Assembly (NCBI GenBank): GCA_031411235.1
Contig: JANOAR010000111.1
Location: 1 to 36,214 of the forward strand
DNA: 36,214 bases
Source of the DNA: JANOAR01 sp031411235
GTDB lineage: Bacteria; Verrucomicrobiota; Verrucomicrobiia; Verrucomicrobiales; Verrucomicrobiaceae
Reading direction: 5' to 3'
The notes below the pieces were generated by a model. The model worked only from the letters and a program-made list of their open reading frames with translations, was not told the origin of the DNA and made no database searches. The position numbers were made by a program, and so were the translations under genes. This document shows, in pieces, positions 29,096-36,214 of this stretch. Position 1 is the stretch's first letter, and each line of letters starts with the position of its first letter.

Positions 29096-30607
29096 ATGCT
29101 CCGCACTCTCCTCGCTGCACTACTTCTCCCCTCGCTCGTTTTCTCCGCCGACCTCGCGGGCAAAAGGCCCAACATCCTCTTCATCCTCACCGATGACCAA
29201 GGCTACGGCGACCTCTCCTGCCATGGCAACCCGGTGCTGAAGACACCGAACCTCGATAAGCTCCACGCTCAGAGCGTGCGCTTCACCGACTGGCACAACA
29301 GCCCGACCTGCGCCCCCACGCGCTCGGCCTTGCTCACCGGGCGGCATGAGTTTCGCAACGGCATCACGCACACCATTTTAGAGCGCGAACGGCTTGATCC
29401 GAAGGCCACCACACTGGCCCAAGTTCTAAAGGGCACGGGCTACACCACAGGCATCTTTGGCAAGTGGCACCTCGGCGATGAGGCCGAGTATCAACCGGGC
29501 AATCGCGGCTTCGACGAGGTCTTCATCCATGGCGGCGGTGGCATCGGGCAAACCTATCCGGGGAGCTGCGGCGATGCTCCCGGCAACACCTACTTCAGCC
29601 CCGCAATCCTGCACAATGGCACCTTCGAGAAGACCGATGGCTACTGCACGGATGTGTTCTTCGCCCAGGCGACGAAGTGGCTCGAAGCCCACAAAGGCAA
29701 GGAGCCGTTCTACTGCCACATCGCCACCAACGCGCCCCATGGCCCCTACAATGCGAAGCCCGAAGACGCCGCGCTCTATGCCGACAAAACGCCCGACAAA
29801 GACACCGCCAACTTCTTCGGTATGATCCACAACATCGACCAAAACATCGGCAAGCTGATGGCCAAGCTCGACGAATGGGGCATCGCCAAAGACACGCTCG
29901 TCATCGCCATGAACGACAACGGTGGCACCGCAGGTGTGAAGGTCTTCAACGCGGGGATGCACGGAGCCAAAGGCACCCCTTGGATGGGCGGCACCCGCGC
30001 CTTCAGCTTCTGGCGTTGGCCGGGCACATTGCAGCCCGCCGACTGCACCGCGCTCACCGCGCACATCGACTTTTTCCGCACTCTCACAGCGCTCTCGGGG
30101 GCACCGCTCACGCCCGCGCTGGAAGCCCAATCCGCCGAAGCTCGTAGCCTCCTGCCGTTGTTACAAAACCCCAAAGCCGACTGGGCCAACCGCACCCTCT
30201 TCACCCACACCGGACGTTGGCCTAAAGGTAGCGATCCCGATGAAGCCAAGCTCAAAACATGCAGCGTGCGTACGCCGCAGTATCACCTCGTGCGCGAAGG
30301 CGGAAACAAGGGGCCAAAAGCCAAAGCAAACCCCGCTGCGAGCAAGCAGGACTGGCAGCTCTTCGATGTAAAAGCTGACCCCGGCGAGGCAACCAATATC
30401 GCCGCCGATTGCCCTGATGTGGTGAAAGCGATGACAACACAATACGACACCTGGTGGACTTCATTAAAAGGCCAAGTGGACCTCAATGAACAAGCCATTG
30501 GCCCCAAGTTGAACCCCTTCGCTGAGCTTTACTGGAAGCAATTCGGCGGCGGGCCGACAGCGACTGACTATGAGCGTATGAACCCGGCGAAGGCGGTGGG
30601 GAAGTAG
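29096..30607 (+). CDS. Secreted sulfatase (family S1)
   Basis: The 503-residue protein has a signal peptide (MLRTLLAALLLPSLVFSA). It shows the S1 sulfatase start RPNILFILTDDQGYGDLSCH, with metal-binding Asp pair, and the formylglycine motif CAPTRSALLTGR with C72. Further motifs are GIFGKWHLG and MNDNGGTAG, with Asp and Asn of the metal site. Cys72 must be oxidised by a formylglycine-generating enzyme, which is not in the window. It cleaves sulfate esters, probably from algal or mucin polysaccharides, outside the cytoplasm; substrate unknown. The ATG at 29096 starts the signal; an earlier in-frame start at 29069 adds residues that do not fit. The stop codon TAG lies within a GTAG that heads a REP-like element. 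Confidence 0.93.
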   Translation: MLRTLLAALLLPSLVFSADLAGKRPNILFILTDDQGYGDLSCHGNPVLKTPNLDKLHAQSVRFTDWHNSPTCAPTRSALLTGRHEFRNGITHTILERERLDPKATTLAQVLKGTGYTTGIFGKWHLGDEAEYQPGNRGFDEVFIHGGGGIGQTYPGSCGDAPGNTYFSPAILHNGTFEKTDGYCTDVFFAQATKWLEAHKGKEPFYCHIATNAPHGPYNAKPEDAALYADKTPDKDTANFFGMIHNIDQNIGKLMAKLDEWGIAKDTLVIAMNDNGGTAGVKVFNAGMHGAKGTPWMGGTRAFSFWRWPGTLQPADCTALTAHIDFFRTLTALSGAPLTPALEAQSAEARSLLPLLQNPKADWANRTLFTHTGRWPKGSDPDEAKLKTCSVRTPQYHLVREGGNKGPKAKANPAASKQDWQLFDVKADPGEATNIAADCPDVVKAMTTQYDTWWTSLKGQVDLNEQAIGPKLNPFAELYWKQFGGGPTATDYERMNPAKAVGK

Positions 30608-30651
30608 GAGCGACCTCCAGTCGCGAGTAGCCGCTTGCGTGAGCAAGCGGC
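30604..30651. repeat. Two GTAG-headed hairpins (REP-like element)
   Basis: GTAG at 30604-30607 is followed by a 5-bp hairpin (GCGAC 30610-30614 with GTCGC 30620-30624). GTAG at 30627-30630 is followed by an 8-bp hairpin (CCGCTTGC 30631-30638, loop GTGA, GCAAGCGG 30643-30650). GTAG at the foot of a hairpin is the layout of REP sequences mobilised by RAYT transposases. The first GTAG contains the stop codon of the sulfatase. The pair fills most of the 77-base gap to the nucleotidyltransferase gene. Confidence 0.6.
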
Positions 30652-30684
30652 AGTCGGCAGCGCACCCCGCCCTCACGGGCAAGG

Positions 30685-31602
30685 CTAGCTCCACAGCGCC
30701 GCCGGGTACTCGCCAGCCTCGACGAGCGCTTTGATGGACGCCATCACGCCAACTTTATCATCGGGGTAGGTGACGCCGAACCACTTGCTCGTGGTGGGCA
30801 GCACGCGCACGTCGGCGCGGCCTTCGCGGATGAGCACATCGACCACTTTGGGCACGTAGCACTCGGACTTCTGCTCGTTGCCTTCGGCCTTCAGGAAGGT
30901 CACGAATGCCTCGCGAAGCTGGCCGAAAATCTCGGGCGTGAAGCCCCAGAAGTTCATCGACACGGGCTCATCGCCGGTAAGCACCACGGGCTCGTTTTCG
31001 TTCTCGCGGTTCTCGGCAGTGCCAGCGTCGCTGGTCTTGAAAATCTTGGTCATCTCCGTCACCGAGGTGAGCAGGCCGTTGCTATCCGCCGTGCAGACGC
31101 CGCGTGCCACGCTGCCGTGTTCGCTGAGGGTGTTGCTCAGCTTGAATCCGACCATGCTGTACTGGCTCTTGCCATTGGCAGGCTGCGCGGTGGCGAGGTG
31201 ATTGGCGATGCTGGCGAAGGCGTCGCGACCATAGAAGTCGTCGGCATTGATCATGACGCAGGGCTCGTTGATGACGCTCTCGGCAGCGAGCATGGCGTGC
31301 GTGGTGCCCCAGGGCTTGGTGCGGCCCTCGGGCACGGTGAAGCCTGCGGGCAGGTCGTTCATATCCTGGAAGGCATACTCGACGGTGATGCGGTCGGCGA
31401 ACTTGGCCCCGACTTGCTTTTTGAAGAGATCCTCGAAGTCACGACGGATGACGAAGACGATCTTGCCAAAGCCTGCACGCAGGGCGTCGAAGACCGAGTA
31501 ATCGAGCACCGTCTCGCCGCTGGGCCCCATCGGGTCGATTTGTTTGAGACCGCCGTAACGGCTGCCCATGCCGGCAGCGAGGATGAGAAGAGTGGGTTTC
31601 AT
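30685..31602 (-). CDS. Nucleotidyltransferase (NDP-sugar pyrophosphorylase-like)
   Basis: The 305-residue protein starts MKPTLLILAAGMGSRYGGLKQ, the nucleotide-binding loop of sugar-phosphate nucleotidyltransferases. Further motifs are MGPSGETVLDYSV, TKPWGTTHAMLAA and VMINADDFYGRDAF, with the metal-binding Asp pair in NADD. Such enzymes activate sugar 1-phosphates with UTP, CTP or similar. The C-terminal part lacks a left-handed beta-helix, so it is not a bifunctional GlmU. The substrate cannot be told from the sequence; a cell-envelope sugar is likely. It starts at 31602, where a small upstream ORF ends with an ATGA overlap. Confidence 0.85.
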   Translation of the reverse strand: MKPTLLILAAGMGSRYGGLKQIDPMGPSGETVLDYSVFDALRAGFGKIVFVIRRDFEDLFKKQVGAKFADRITVEYAFQDMNDLPAGFTVPEGRTKPWGTTHAMLAAESVINEPCVMINADDFYGRDAFASIANHLATAQPANGKSQYSMVGFKLSNTLSEHGSVARGVCTADSNGLLTSVTEMTKIFKTSDAGTAENRENENEPVVLTGDEPVSMNFWGFTPEIFGQLREAFVTFLKAEGNEQKSECYVPKVVDVLIREGRADVRVLPTTSKWFGVTYPDDKVGVMASIKALVEAGEYPAALWS

Positions 31603-31745
31603 GTGGGGAGTGATAAAATGAAGGAGCAACGGTTCGCGGGATGAGGAAAGGCGTCAAGGAGACAAGCACAAGAGGACAGGAATCCTTTCCCATCCTCGAC
31701 CACGTTGCCCTGCTTTGAGTCGAGGATGTTTTCCAGCTTGGTCAT
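31599..31745 (-). CDS. Possible 48-residue ORF coupled to the nucleotidyltransferase gene
   Basis: The frame starts at an ATG at 31745 (MTKLENILDSKQGNVVEDGK) and ends in TGA at 31599-31601, overlapping the nucleotidyltransferase ATG as ATGA. It contains a perfect inverted repeat (CATCCTCGAC 31691-31700 and GTCGAGGATG 31719-31728). The second half of the peptide is Cys/Pro-rich and not protein-like. It may be a leader ORF, the stub of an older gene, or chance. Apart from this, 31603-31808 holds nothing I recognise. Confidence 0.3.
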   Translation of the reverse strand: MTKLENILDSKQGNVVEDGKGFLSSCACLLDAFPHPANRCSFILSLPT

Positions 31746-31808
31746 CGTTTGACCTCATCGTGGTCTAGCGGCAAACATCGCGCTCTCACTTCCCCCAACA
31801 CACACTCT

Positions 31809-32849
31809 ATGAACCGCAAACGCCTTGGCCGCAGTGGCATCGTCGTCACCGATATCTGCATGGGCACGATGACCTTTGGTCTTCAAGCCGATGAACGTCT
31901 CTCTTTCCGCATCATGGATCGCGCTCGCGATGCAGGCATCGACTTCTACGATACCGCCGAGATGTATCCCGTGCCGCCGAGCGCGGAAAAATTTGGCATC
32001 ACCGAGGAGATCGTCGGTCGCTGGCTGAAGGGCAAGCCACGCGGCGAGATCATCCTCGCCAGCAAGATCACTGGCCCCGGCCACGGCTGGTTCCGCCCAC
32101 CCGTGCGCAACGGCTTCACCGCGCTGGATCGTCGGCAGATTATGAAGGCTTGTGAGGACTCGCTGCGCCGCCTGCAAACGGATTACATCGACCTCTACCA
32201 GATCCACTGGCCCGACCACGGCGGTCGTCATGAAGACATCCTGGAGCCGCTCACCGAGCTGATCCAGCAGGGCAAAGTGCGCACCATCGGCACCAGCAAT
32301 GACACGAGCTGGGGCGTGATGAAGAGCCTGTGGACGGCGGAGAACCAAGGGCTGAAACGCTTCGACACGGTGCAGAATAATTTCAGTCTCATTAACCGCC
32401 GCTGCGAGAGCGAGCTAGCTCAAGTCTGCCGCCAGGAAGGCGTGAGCCTGCTGCCCTACTCACCGCTCGGCGGTGGCGTGCTCACGGGCAAGTACAACGA
32501 CGGTGCTCTGCCCGAGGGCGCACGCTTCAGTGCTTACTTCAAGACTGGCAACGAGCGGCAAAAGCGCATGGCTGCTCGCTTCGTCAACGACCGTAGCATC
32601 GAGACCACCAAGCGCCTCGCGCCCATCGCGAAAGACCTCGGCATCAGCCTCTGCACCCTCGCCATCGCCTGGAGCAAGCAGCATGACTTCGTGGCCAGCA
32701 CCATCATCGGCGCGACCACAATGGCGCAGCTTGAAGAAAGCCTCGCCGCCGCCGATCTGGTGCTCAGCGCAGAGACGCTGGCCCGCATCGACGCCATCGA
32801 CGAAGCCATCCCCTGCGCGATGACCGAAGACGGGCTGCGGAGGTTGTAA
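31809..32849 (+). CDS. Aldo/keto reductase
   Basis: The 346-residue protein is an NADPH-dependent aldo/keto reductase of the Tas/YajO type. It starts MNRKRLGRSGIVVTDICMGT. The catalytic tetrad is visible: Asp and Tyr in DFYDTAEMYP, Lys in ILASKITG and His in YQIHWPD. The cofactor region near the C-terminus has FVASTIIGATTMAQLEESL, which binds the phosphate. A (beta/alpha)8 barrel of this length is complete. It reduces aldehydes or ketones, or oxidises sugars; the substrate is unknown. The start at 31809 begins exactly at the family N-terminus. The YhaO-like gene follows 15 bases later, but a shared job is not evident. Confidence 0.92.
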   Translation: MNRKRLGRSGIVVTDICMGTMTFGLQADERLSFRIMDRARDAGIDFYDTAEMYPVPPSAEKFGITEEIVGRWLKGKPRGEIILASKITGPGHGWFRPPVRNGFTALDRRQIMKACEDSLRRLQTDYIDLYQIHWPDHGGRHEDILEPLTELIQQGKVRTIGTSNDTSWGVMKSLWTAENQGLKRFDTVQNNFSLINRRCESELAQVCRQEGVSLLPYSPLGGGVLTGKYNDGALPEGARFSAYFKTGNERQKRMAARFVNDRSIETTKRLAPIAKDLGISLCTLAIAWSKQHDFVASTIIGATTMAQLEESLAAADLVLSAETLARIDAIDEAIPCAMTEDGLRRL

Positions 32850-32864
32850 TAGAAGCATTCTCCG

Positions 32865-34130
32865 ATGTTCCGCTTCATTCACGCCGCAGACCCGCACCTC
32901 GACAGCCCTTTGAAGGGCCTCGCAACGCGTGAAGGTGCGCCCGTTGAGGTGCTGCGCGGGGCGACGCGACGGGCATTTGAAAACCTGGTAGCGCTGGCTC
33001 TCGCAGAGCGCGTAGCCTTCATCGTCATTGCGGGCGATCTCTATGATGGCGACTGGAAGGACTACTCCACGGGGCTGTTCTTTCAGCGGCAGATGCTGCG
33101 GCTGAAAGCGGCGGACATCCCCGTGTATCTCATCGCGGGAAATCACGATGCGGCGTCGGTGATCACGAAGAAGCTAACGCTGCCGGATAATGTCCATGCC
33201 TTCTCCACGCGAGCCGCCGAGAGCATGGAGGTGCCGGGCTACGCAGCCATCATTCACGGGCGCGGTTTCCCCAATCGCGCGGTGCCGGAGAACTTGGCTG
33301 TCGATTATCCAAAAGCGGTGCCGGGGCGCTGCAACATTGGGTTGCTGCACACCAGCTTAAACGGTCGGCCTGGGCACGATACGTATGCGCCGTGTTCGCT
33401 CGATGATCTGCGCGCAAAGACTTATCATTACTGGGCGCTGGGCCACATCCACCAGCCCGAGGTGCTGTGTGAGGAGCCCTGGGTGGTCTTTGCCGGGAAC
33501 ATCCAAGGCCGGCATGCAAATGAAGCGGGCGAACGCGGCTGTCGGCTCATCACGGTGGATAACGAGCAGCACATCGCGGCGGTGGAATGGCGCGCACTGG
33601 ATGTGCTGCGTTGGTCACAGGTGCGCGTAAGCGCCACTGGCATCGCCGATGAAGCCGCATTGCTGCGCACCATCAGCGTTGCACTGGAGCAGGCCGTCAA
33701 TGAAGCCGATGGCAGGCTCGTCGCCGCGCGCATCATCATTACTGGAGCGACGGCTCTGCACGGCTCGCTGCATCAGCAGCGCGAGCGATGGCTGGCGGAG
33801 GTCACAGGCTGCGCGCAGGCGCTGGGTGATGACGCGCTGTGGATCGAGCGGCTGCGCATCGAGACGCAGCCTGTGTATGACCTCGCGGCACTAGCCGAGC
33901 GCGATGCACTGACCCGCATCGTCATCGACTCACTGGCGGCGGAGAGCACCCAAGCAGCGGACTTGCCTGCGGCCATCGCCGACATGCTTACTGCGTTTCC
34001 AGCATCGGCGGCGGCGTTGCGCCAAGAGGTCGAGGCAGAGCTGGCCGAGGGAAAACGCGAGGCGCTGCTGGATGACGTGTGCGCGATCATTCTCGAAGCT
34101 CTCACCACGCGAGGAGGAAACCTCGCGTGA
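32865..34130 (+). CDS. yhaO: YhaO/SbcD-like metallophosphoesterase nuclease
   Basis: The 421-residue protein starts MFRFIHAADPHLDSPL and has all Mre11/SbcD-type metal motifs: the DxH (D9, H11), AGDLYDGDW, AGNHDAAS and WALGHIHQPE. The C-terminal ~180 residues are a cap and an ATPase-contact region. Together with the overlapping ATPase gene downstream it should form a complex similar to the YhaO/YhaN pair described in Bacillus, related to SbcCD/Mre11-Rad50, that processes DNA ends. The residues LHTSLNGRPGHDTYAPC and the length (about 410-420) fit YhaO better than SbcD. The next gene starts with GTG inside the last codons (GTGA at 34127-34130). Confidence 0.88.
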   Translation: MFRFIHAADPHLDSPLKGLATREGAPVEVLRGATRRAFENLVALALAERVAFIVIAGDLYDGDWKDYSTGLFFQRQMLRLKAADIPVYLIAGNHDAASVITKKLTLPDNVHAFSTRAAESMEVPGYAAIIHGRGFPNRAVPENLAVDYPKAVPGRCNIGLLHTSLNGRPGHDTYAPCSLDDLRAKTYHYWALGHIHQPEVLCEEPWVVFAGNIQGRHANEAGERGCRLITVDNEQHIAAVEWRALDVLRWSQVRVSATGIADEAALLRTISVALEQAVNEADGRLVAARIIITGATALHGSLHQQRERWLAEVTGCAQALGDDALWIERLRIETQPVYDLAALAERDALTRIVIDSLAAESTQAADLPAAIADMLTAFPASAAALRQEVEAELAEGKREALLDDVCAIILEALTTRGGNLA

Positions 34131-36214
34131 GGTTCGAGCGCATCAGCATCCCGGCCTATGGGCGGTTTGAAAACATGGAGCTGTGCCTGCCACGCACGGC
34201 CCATGATTTGCAGGTGATTTACGGGCCGAATGAAGCAGGCAAGAGCACGCTGCTGCGGGCCATTCGCGGCCTGCTCTTTGGCATTGATGCGAAGACCAAG
34301 GACAACTTTTTGCACGATCATGAAGACCTGCTCATCGGTGCCGAACTGAGCGCTGGGCCAGATCGTTCGCTAAAGTTTTATCGCCGCAAGGGCAACCGCA
34401 ACACCCTGCTCGATGCCGACAAAAAAGCGCTGCCCGACGATGCGCTCGCGCCCTTCCTCGGTGTGGTGGATGCGAGCTACTTCAGCACCATGTTTGGCAT
34501 GGGCAGCGAGGAATTGCGCGAGCGTGGGCGGGCCGTGCTGGCGGGCAAGGACAAGCTCGGCGAGGTACTCTTCTCCGCCAGCATGGGCGGCACGCCCGTG
34601 GAGCGGGTGATCGCTGCGCTGCGCGATGATGCCGAGCGTATTTTCAAAGGACGGACGATTACCAACGTGTCGCTGCGGCCCGCGTTGAAAGCCTATGACG
34701 AGCTGATGAAGGACAGCAAGGAGGCCATCGTGAAGCCCGATGAATGGGCCGCACTGGAGGCCGAGTGGCGCGATGCCATCGAGCGCAAGCAGGCGCTGGG
34801 CACCGCGCTCGCAGCGCTGAAAACTCAGCACGAGTGGCTGACGCGCTGCCAGGATGCGCTGCCCACGATGACCATGCTCGATGAGGCCGAGGCTCAGTCG
34901 GCGGCAGTGACTGAGGTGCCGCTGCTTTCAACCGCAGCGCTTCAGCAGGCACAGTCGGCACTGGATCAGCAGCGCAGCGCTGGAGCCGAAGTAAAGCGAT
35001 TGGAGCACGAGGTGGCTCGCCTCGCTCTGGCTCGCAATGCCTGTGCCACACGGCCCGATGTGCTTGCACAAGCTACGGCTATCGAAAGGCTGCACCAAGA
35101 CCTCGGCGTGTATAGGCAACATCGCAAAGCCCTGCCTGCGATGGATGCGGAAGTCCGTGCGCTGGAGCAATCGCTGCGCGTTGGGATGCTTGACTTTGAG
35201 CTGTCGGGCGATGTCGCCAAGGTCGAGGGCTTGCGTTTGCCCAAGGCTGCCGAAGCCGCGTATAAAGAAGCGGCGAAGGCGCTGACGGCCTCGCGTGTCG
35301 CTGTTGAGACCAGCCGCATGAAGATCGCTGAAGTGGAGGCGGCACTGGCATCACAGGAGCGGCAACTGGCCGCACTGGGCGAGCAGGGTGTAGAGCCTCT
35401 GCGTGCTGCGCTGGCTGAAACGGAGGGCATGGCGGAGGTACTGCGTGCAGTGCCGGAGCTGGAGGTGCGGCTTCGCAAAGAAGAGCGTGCCGTGGCTGCT
35501 GCGCACGCGCTGCTGCACGACGCGCCCAGCGATTTTGCCGCGACTCATGCGCTGGTTGTTCCTGCCAAGGCATTGCTGCGTCGCTACGAGATGGAGCTGG
35601 ATGCGGTGCTGAAGGAGCAGGGCGAGGCCAGCCGCGCGATAGCAGAGGCGTGCGATGCACAGCGTGTGGCTGATGATGCGCTGGCGACTCTTCAGCGTGG
35701 GCGGCACATCCCTTCACTCGATGAACTGAGGGCCGCGCGTGAGGCGAGGGAGGAGGCGTGGCAAGCCGTGCGGGCTTCTTTCGAAGCGTCGGCAGCTCGT
35801 AGGACAGGCAATCCTCTCATCCTACACGCTGCCTTCGCTGCGGCCATGCGCCACGCTGACGACATCGCTGATGCACTGCGCGAACAGGCGCAGGTCGTGG
35901 CCGAAGGCGAGCATCATCGAGGCCAGGTGGCGCTGGCACAGCGCGATCTCGTAGAGGCCCAGGTCCAGCGCATGGCCGCAGACCAAGCTGAGGCTGCCTG
36001 GCAAATGCGATGGATTGCGGAATGGCAGAAGTGCGGCATCGACAGCACAGGCAGATCGCCTGCGGAAATGATGGAATGGCGCGAGCACTGGCTGGCCTTT
36101 CGCGATGCCTATGATGCCTGGCAGCACGGCAGCGAGCAGCTTGCGGTTTATCGTGAACGTATCGCTGCGGCGGAGGCTCTGCTGAGCGGGCAGGAAGGTG
36201 GCACGGGCAGCCTG
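34127..36214 (+). CDS. yhaN: YhaN-like AAA ATPase, SMC/Rad50-like, 3' end beyond the window
   Basis: The frame opens with GTG at 34127 (MRFERISIPAYGRFENMELC) and stays open for 696 codons to the window end, so the C-terminal part is missing. The Walker A motif is GPNEAGKST at residues 33-41, followed by LLFGIDAKTKDNF, as in AAA_27 proteins such as YhaN. From about residue 195 the sequence is a long Ala, Glu and Arg-rich coiled coil with heptad spacing. With the upstream nuclease gene (4-base overlap, tight coupling) it would make a YhaO-YhaN complex for handling DNA breaks. The signature motif and Walker B, expected near the C-terminus, lie outside. Confidence 0.88.
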   Translation, partial: MRFERISIPAYGRFENMELCLPRTAHDLQVIYGPNEAGKSTLLRAIRGLLFGIDAKTKDNFLHDHEDLLIGAELSAGPDRSLKFYRRKGNRNTLLDADKKALPDDALAPFLGVVDASYFSTMFGMGSEELRERGRAVLAGKDKLGEVLFSASMGGTPVERVIAALRDDAERIFKGRTITNVSLRPALKAYDELMKDSKEAIVKPDEWAALEAEWRDAIERKQALGTALAALKTQHEWLTRCQDALPTMTMLDEAEAQSAAVTEVPLLSTAALQQAQSALDQQRSAGAEVKRLEHEVARLALARNACATRPDVLAQATAIERLHQDLGVYRQHRKALPAMDAEVRALEQSLRVGMLDFELSGDVAKVEGLRLPKAAEAAYKEAAKALTASRVAVETSRMKIAEVEAALASQERQLAALGEQGVEPLRAALAETEGMAEVLRAVPELEVRLRKEERAVAAAHALLHDAPSDFAATHALVVPAKALLRRYEMELDAVLKEQGEASRAIAEACDAQRVADDALATLQRGRHIPSLDELRAAREAREEAWQAVRASFEASAARRTGNPLILHAAFAAAMRHADDIADALREQAQVVAEGEHHRGQVALAQRDLVEAQVQRMAADQAEAAWQMRWIAEWQKCGIDSTGRSPAEMMEWREHWLAFRDAYDAWQHGSEQLAVYRERIAAAEALLSGQEGGTGSL

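Noticed and set aside
1..36214. tRNA, rRNA or known riboswitches
   Set aside because: I looked for T-loop GTTCGAATC-like sequences with acceptor pairing, and for conserved riboswitch cores upstream of ilvD and ilvC, and saw none; the ilv leaders are only 25-30 bases long. A covariance-model scan would be decisive.

Overview
The window looks like a chromosomal segment of a Gram-negative, rod-shaped bacterium of the Verrucomicrobiota, probably Verrucomicrobiaceae close to Prosthecobacter. This is inferred from gene content, not from a database search. Evidence includes a type II-secretion-style prepilin, a secreted protein with the DWDQDGD calcium-loop motif, a sulfatase, a PDZ protein with a CxxCH motif, a DUF5069 protein, fragments of large surface proteins, lpxA (lipid A) and rodA (rod shape). 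No tRNA, rRNA, CRISPR array, integrase or transposase gene was found.

Layout. Positions 1-1690 hold the end of a small membrane protein, a prepilin-like protein and a lipoprotein closed by a good terminator. Positions 1690-5640 read on the minus strand: rodA, ilvD, a BrnT-type toxin and its antitoxin, then a broken second copy of the ilvD 3' end. Positions 5763-8217 encode a tiny membrane ORF and two secreted proteins. ilvC follows, with a promoter that matches the ilvD promoter. Positions 9897-17685 hold ordinary genes: a double-thioredoxin lipid-free secreted protein, an RRM RNA-binding protein with a long leader, lpxA with a dehydrogenase, small hypotheticals, DUF5069, a Tat-exported phosphatase, and a thioredoxin/PDZ protein. 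Positions 17766-20616 encode an ABC exporter and its DUF1854 partner, a pair known from cyanophycin loci.

Positions 20617-27870 form an accessory island. It carries a single-chain type ISP-like restriction-modification enzyme, fragments of surface-protein genes, and three PIN-domain toxin-antitoxin modules separated by two families of repeats. The island ends in a broken second copy of the DUF1854 3' end (27871-27996). The backbone then resumes with a DUF2265 peptidase, a sulfatase, a REP-like element, a nucleotidyltransferase, an aldo/keto reductase and a YhaO/YhaN-like nuclease-ATPase pair cut by the window end.

The main observation is that two unrelated accessory insertions in one 36 kb window, at ilvD and at the DUF1854 gene, have the same architecture. 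In each, the intact conserved gene is followed by defence or toxin-antitoxin cargo, and then by a second, diverged copy of only the last ~100-126 bp of that gene in direct orientation. The differences between the DUF1854 copies are mostly synonymous. This suggests that incoming DNA brought its own functional gene end and displaced the resident end, rather than recent local duplication.
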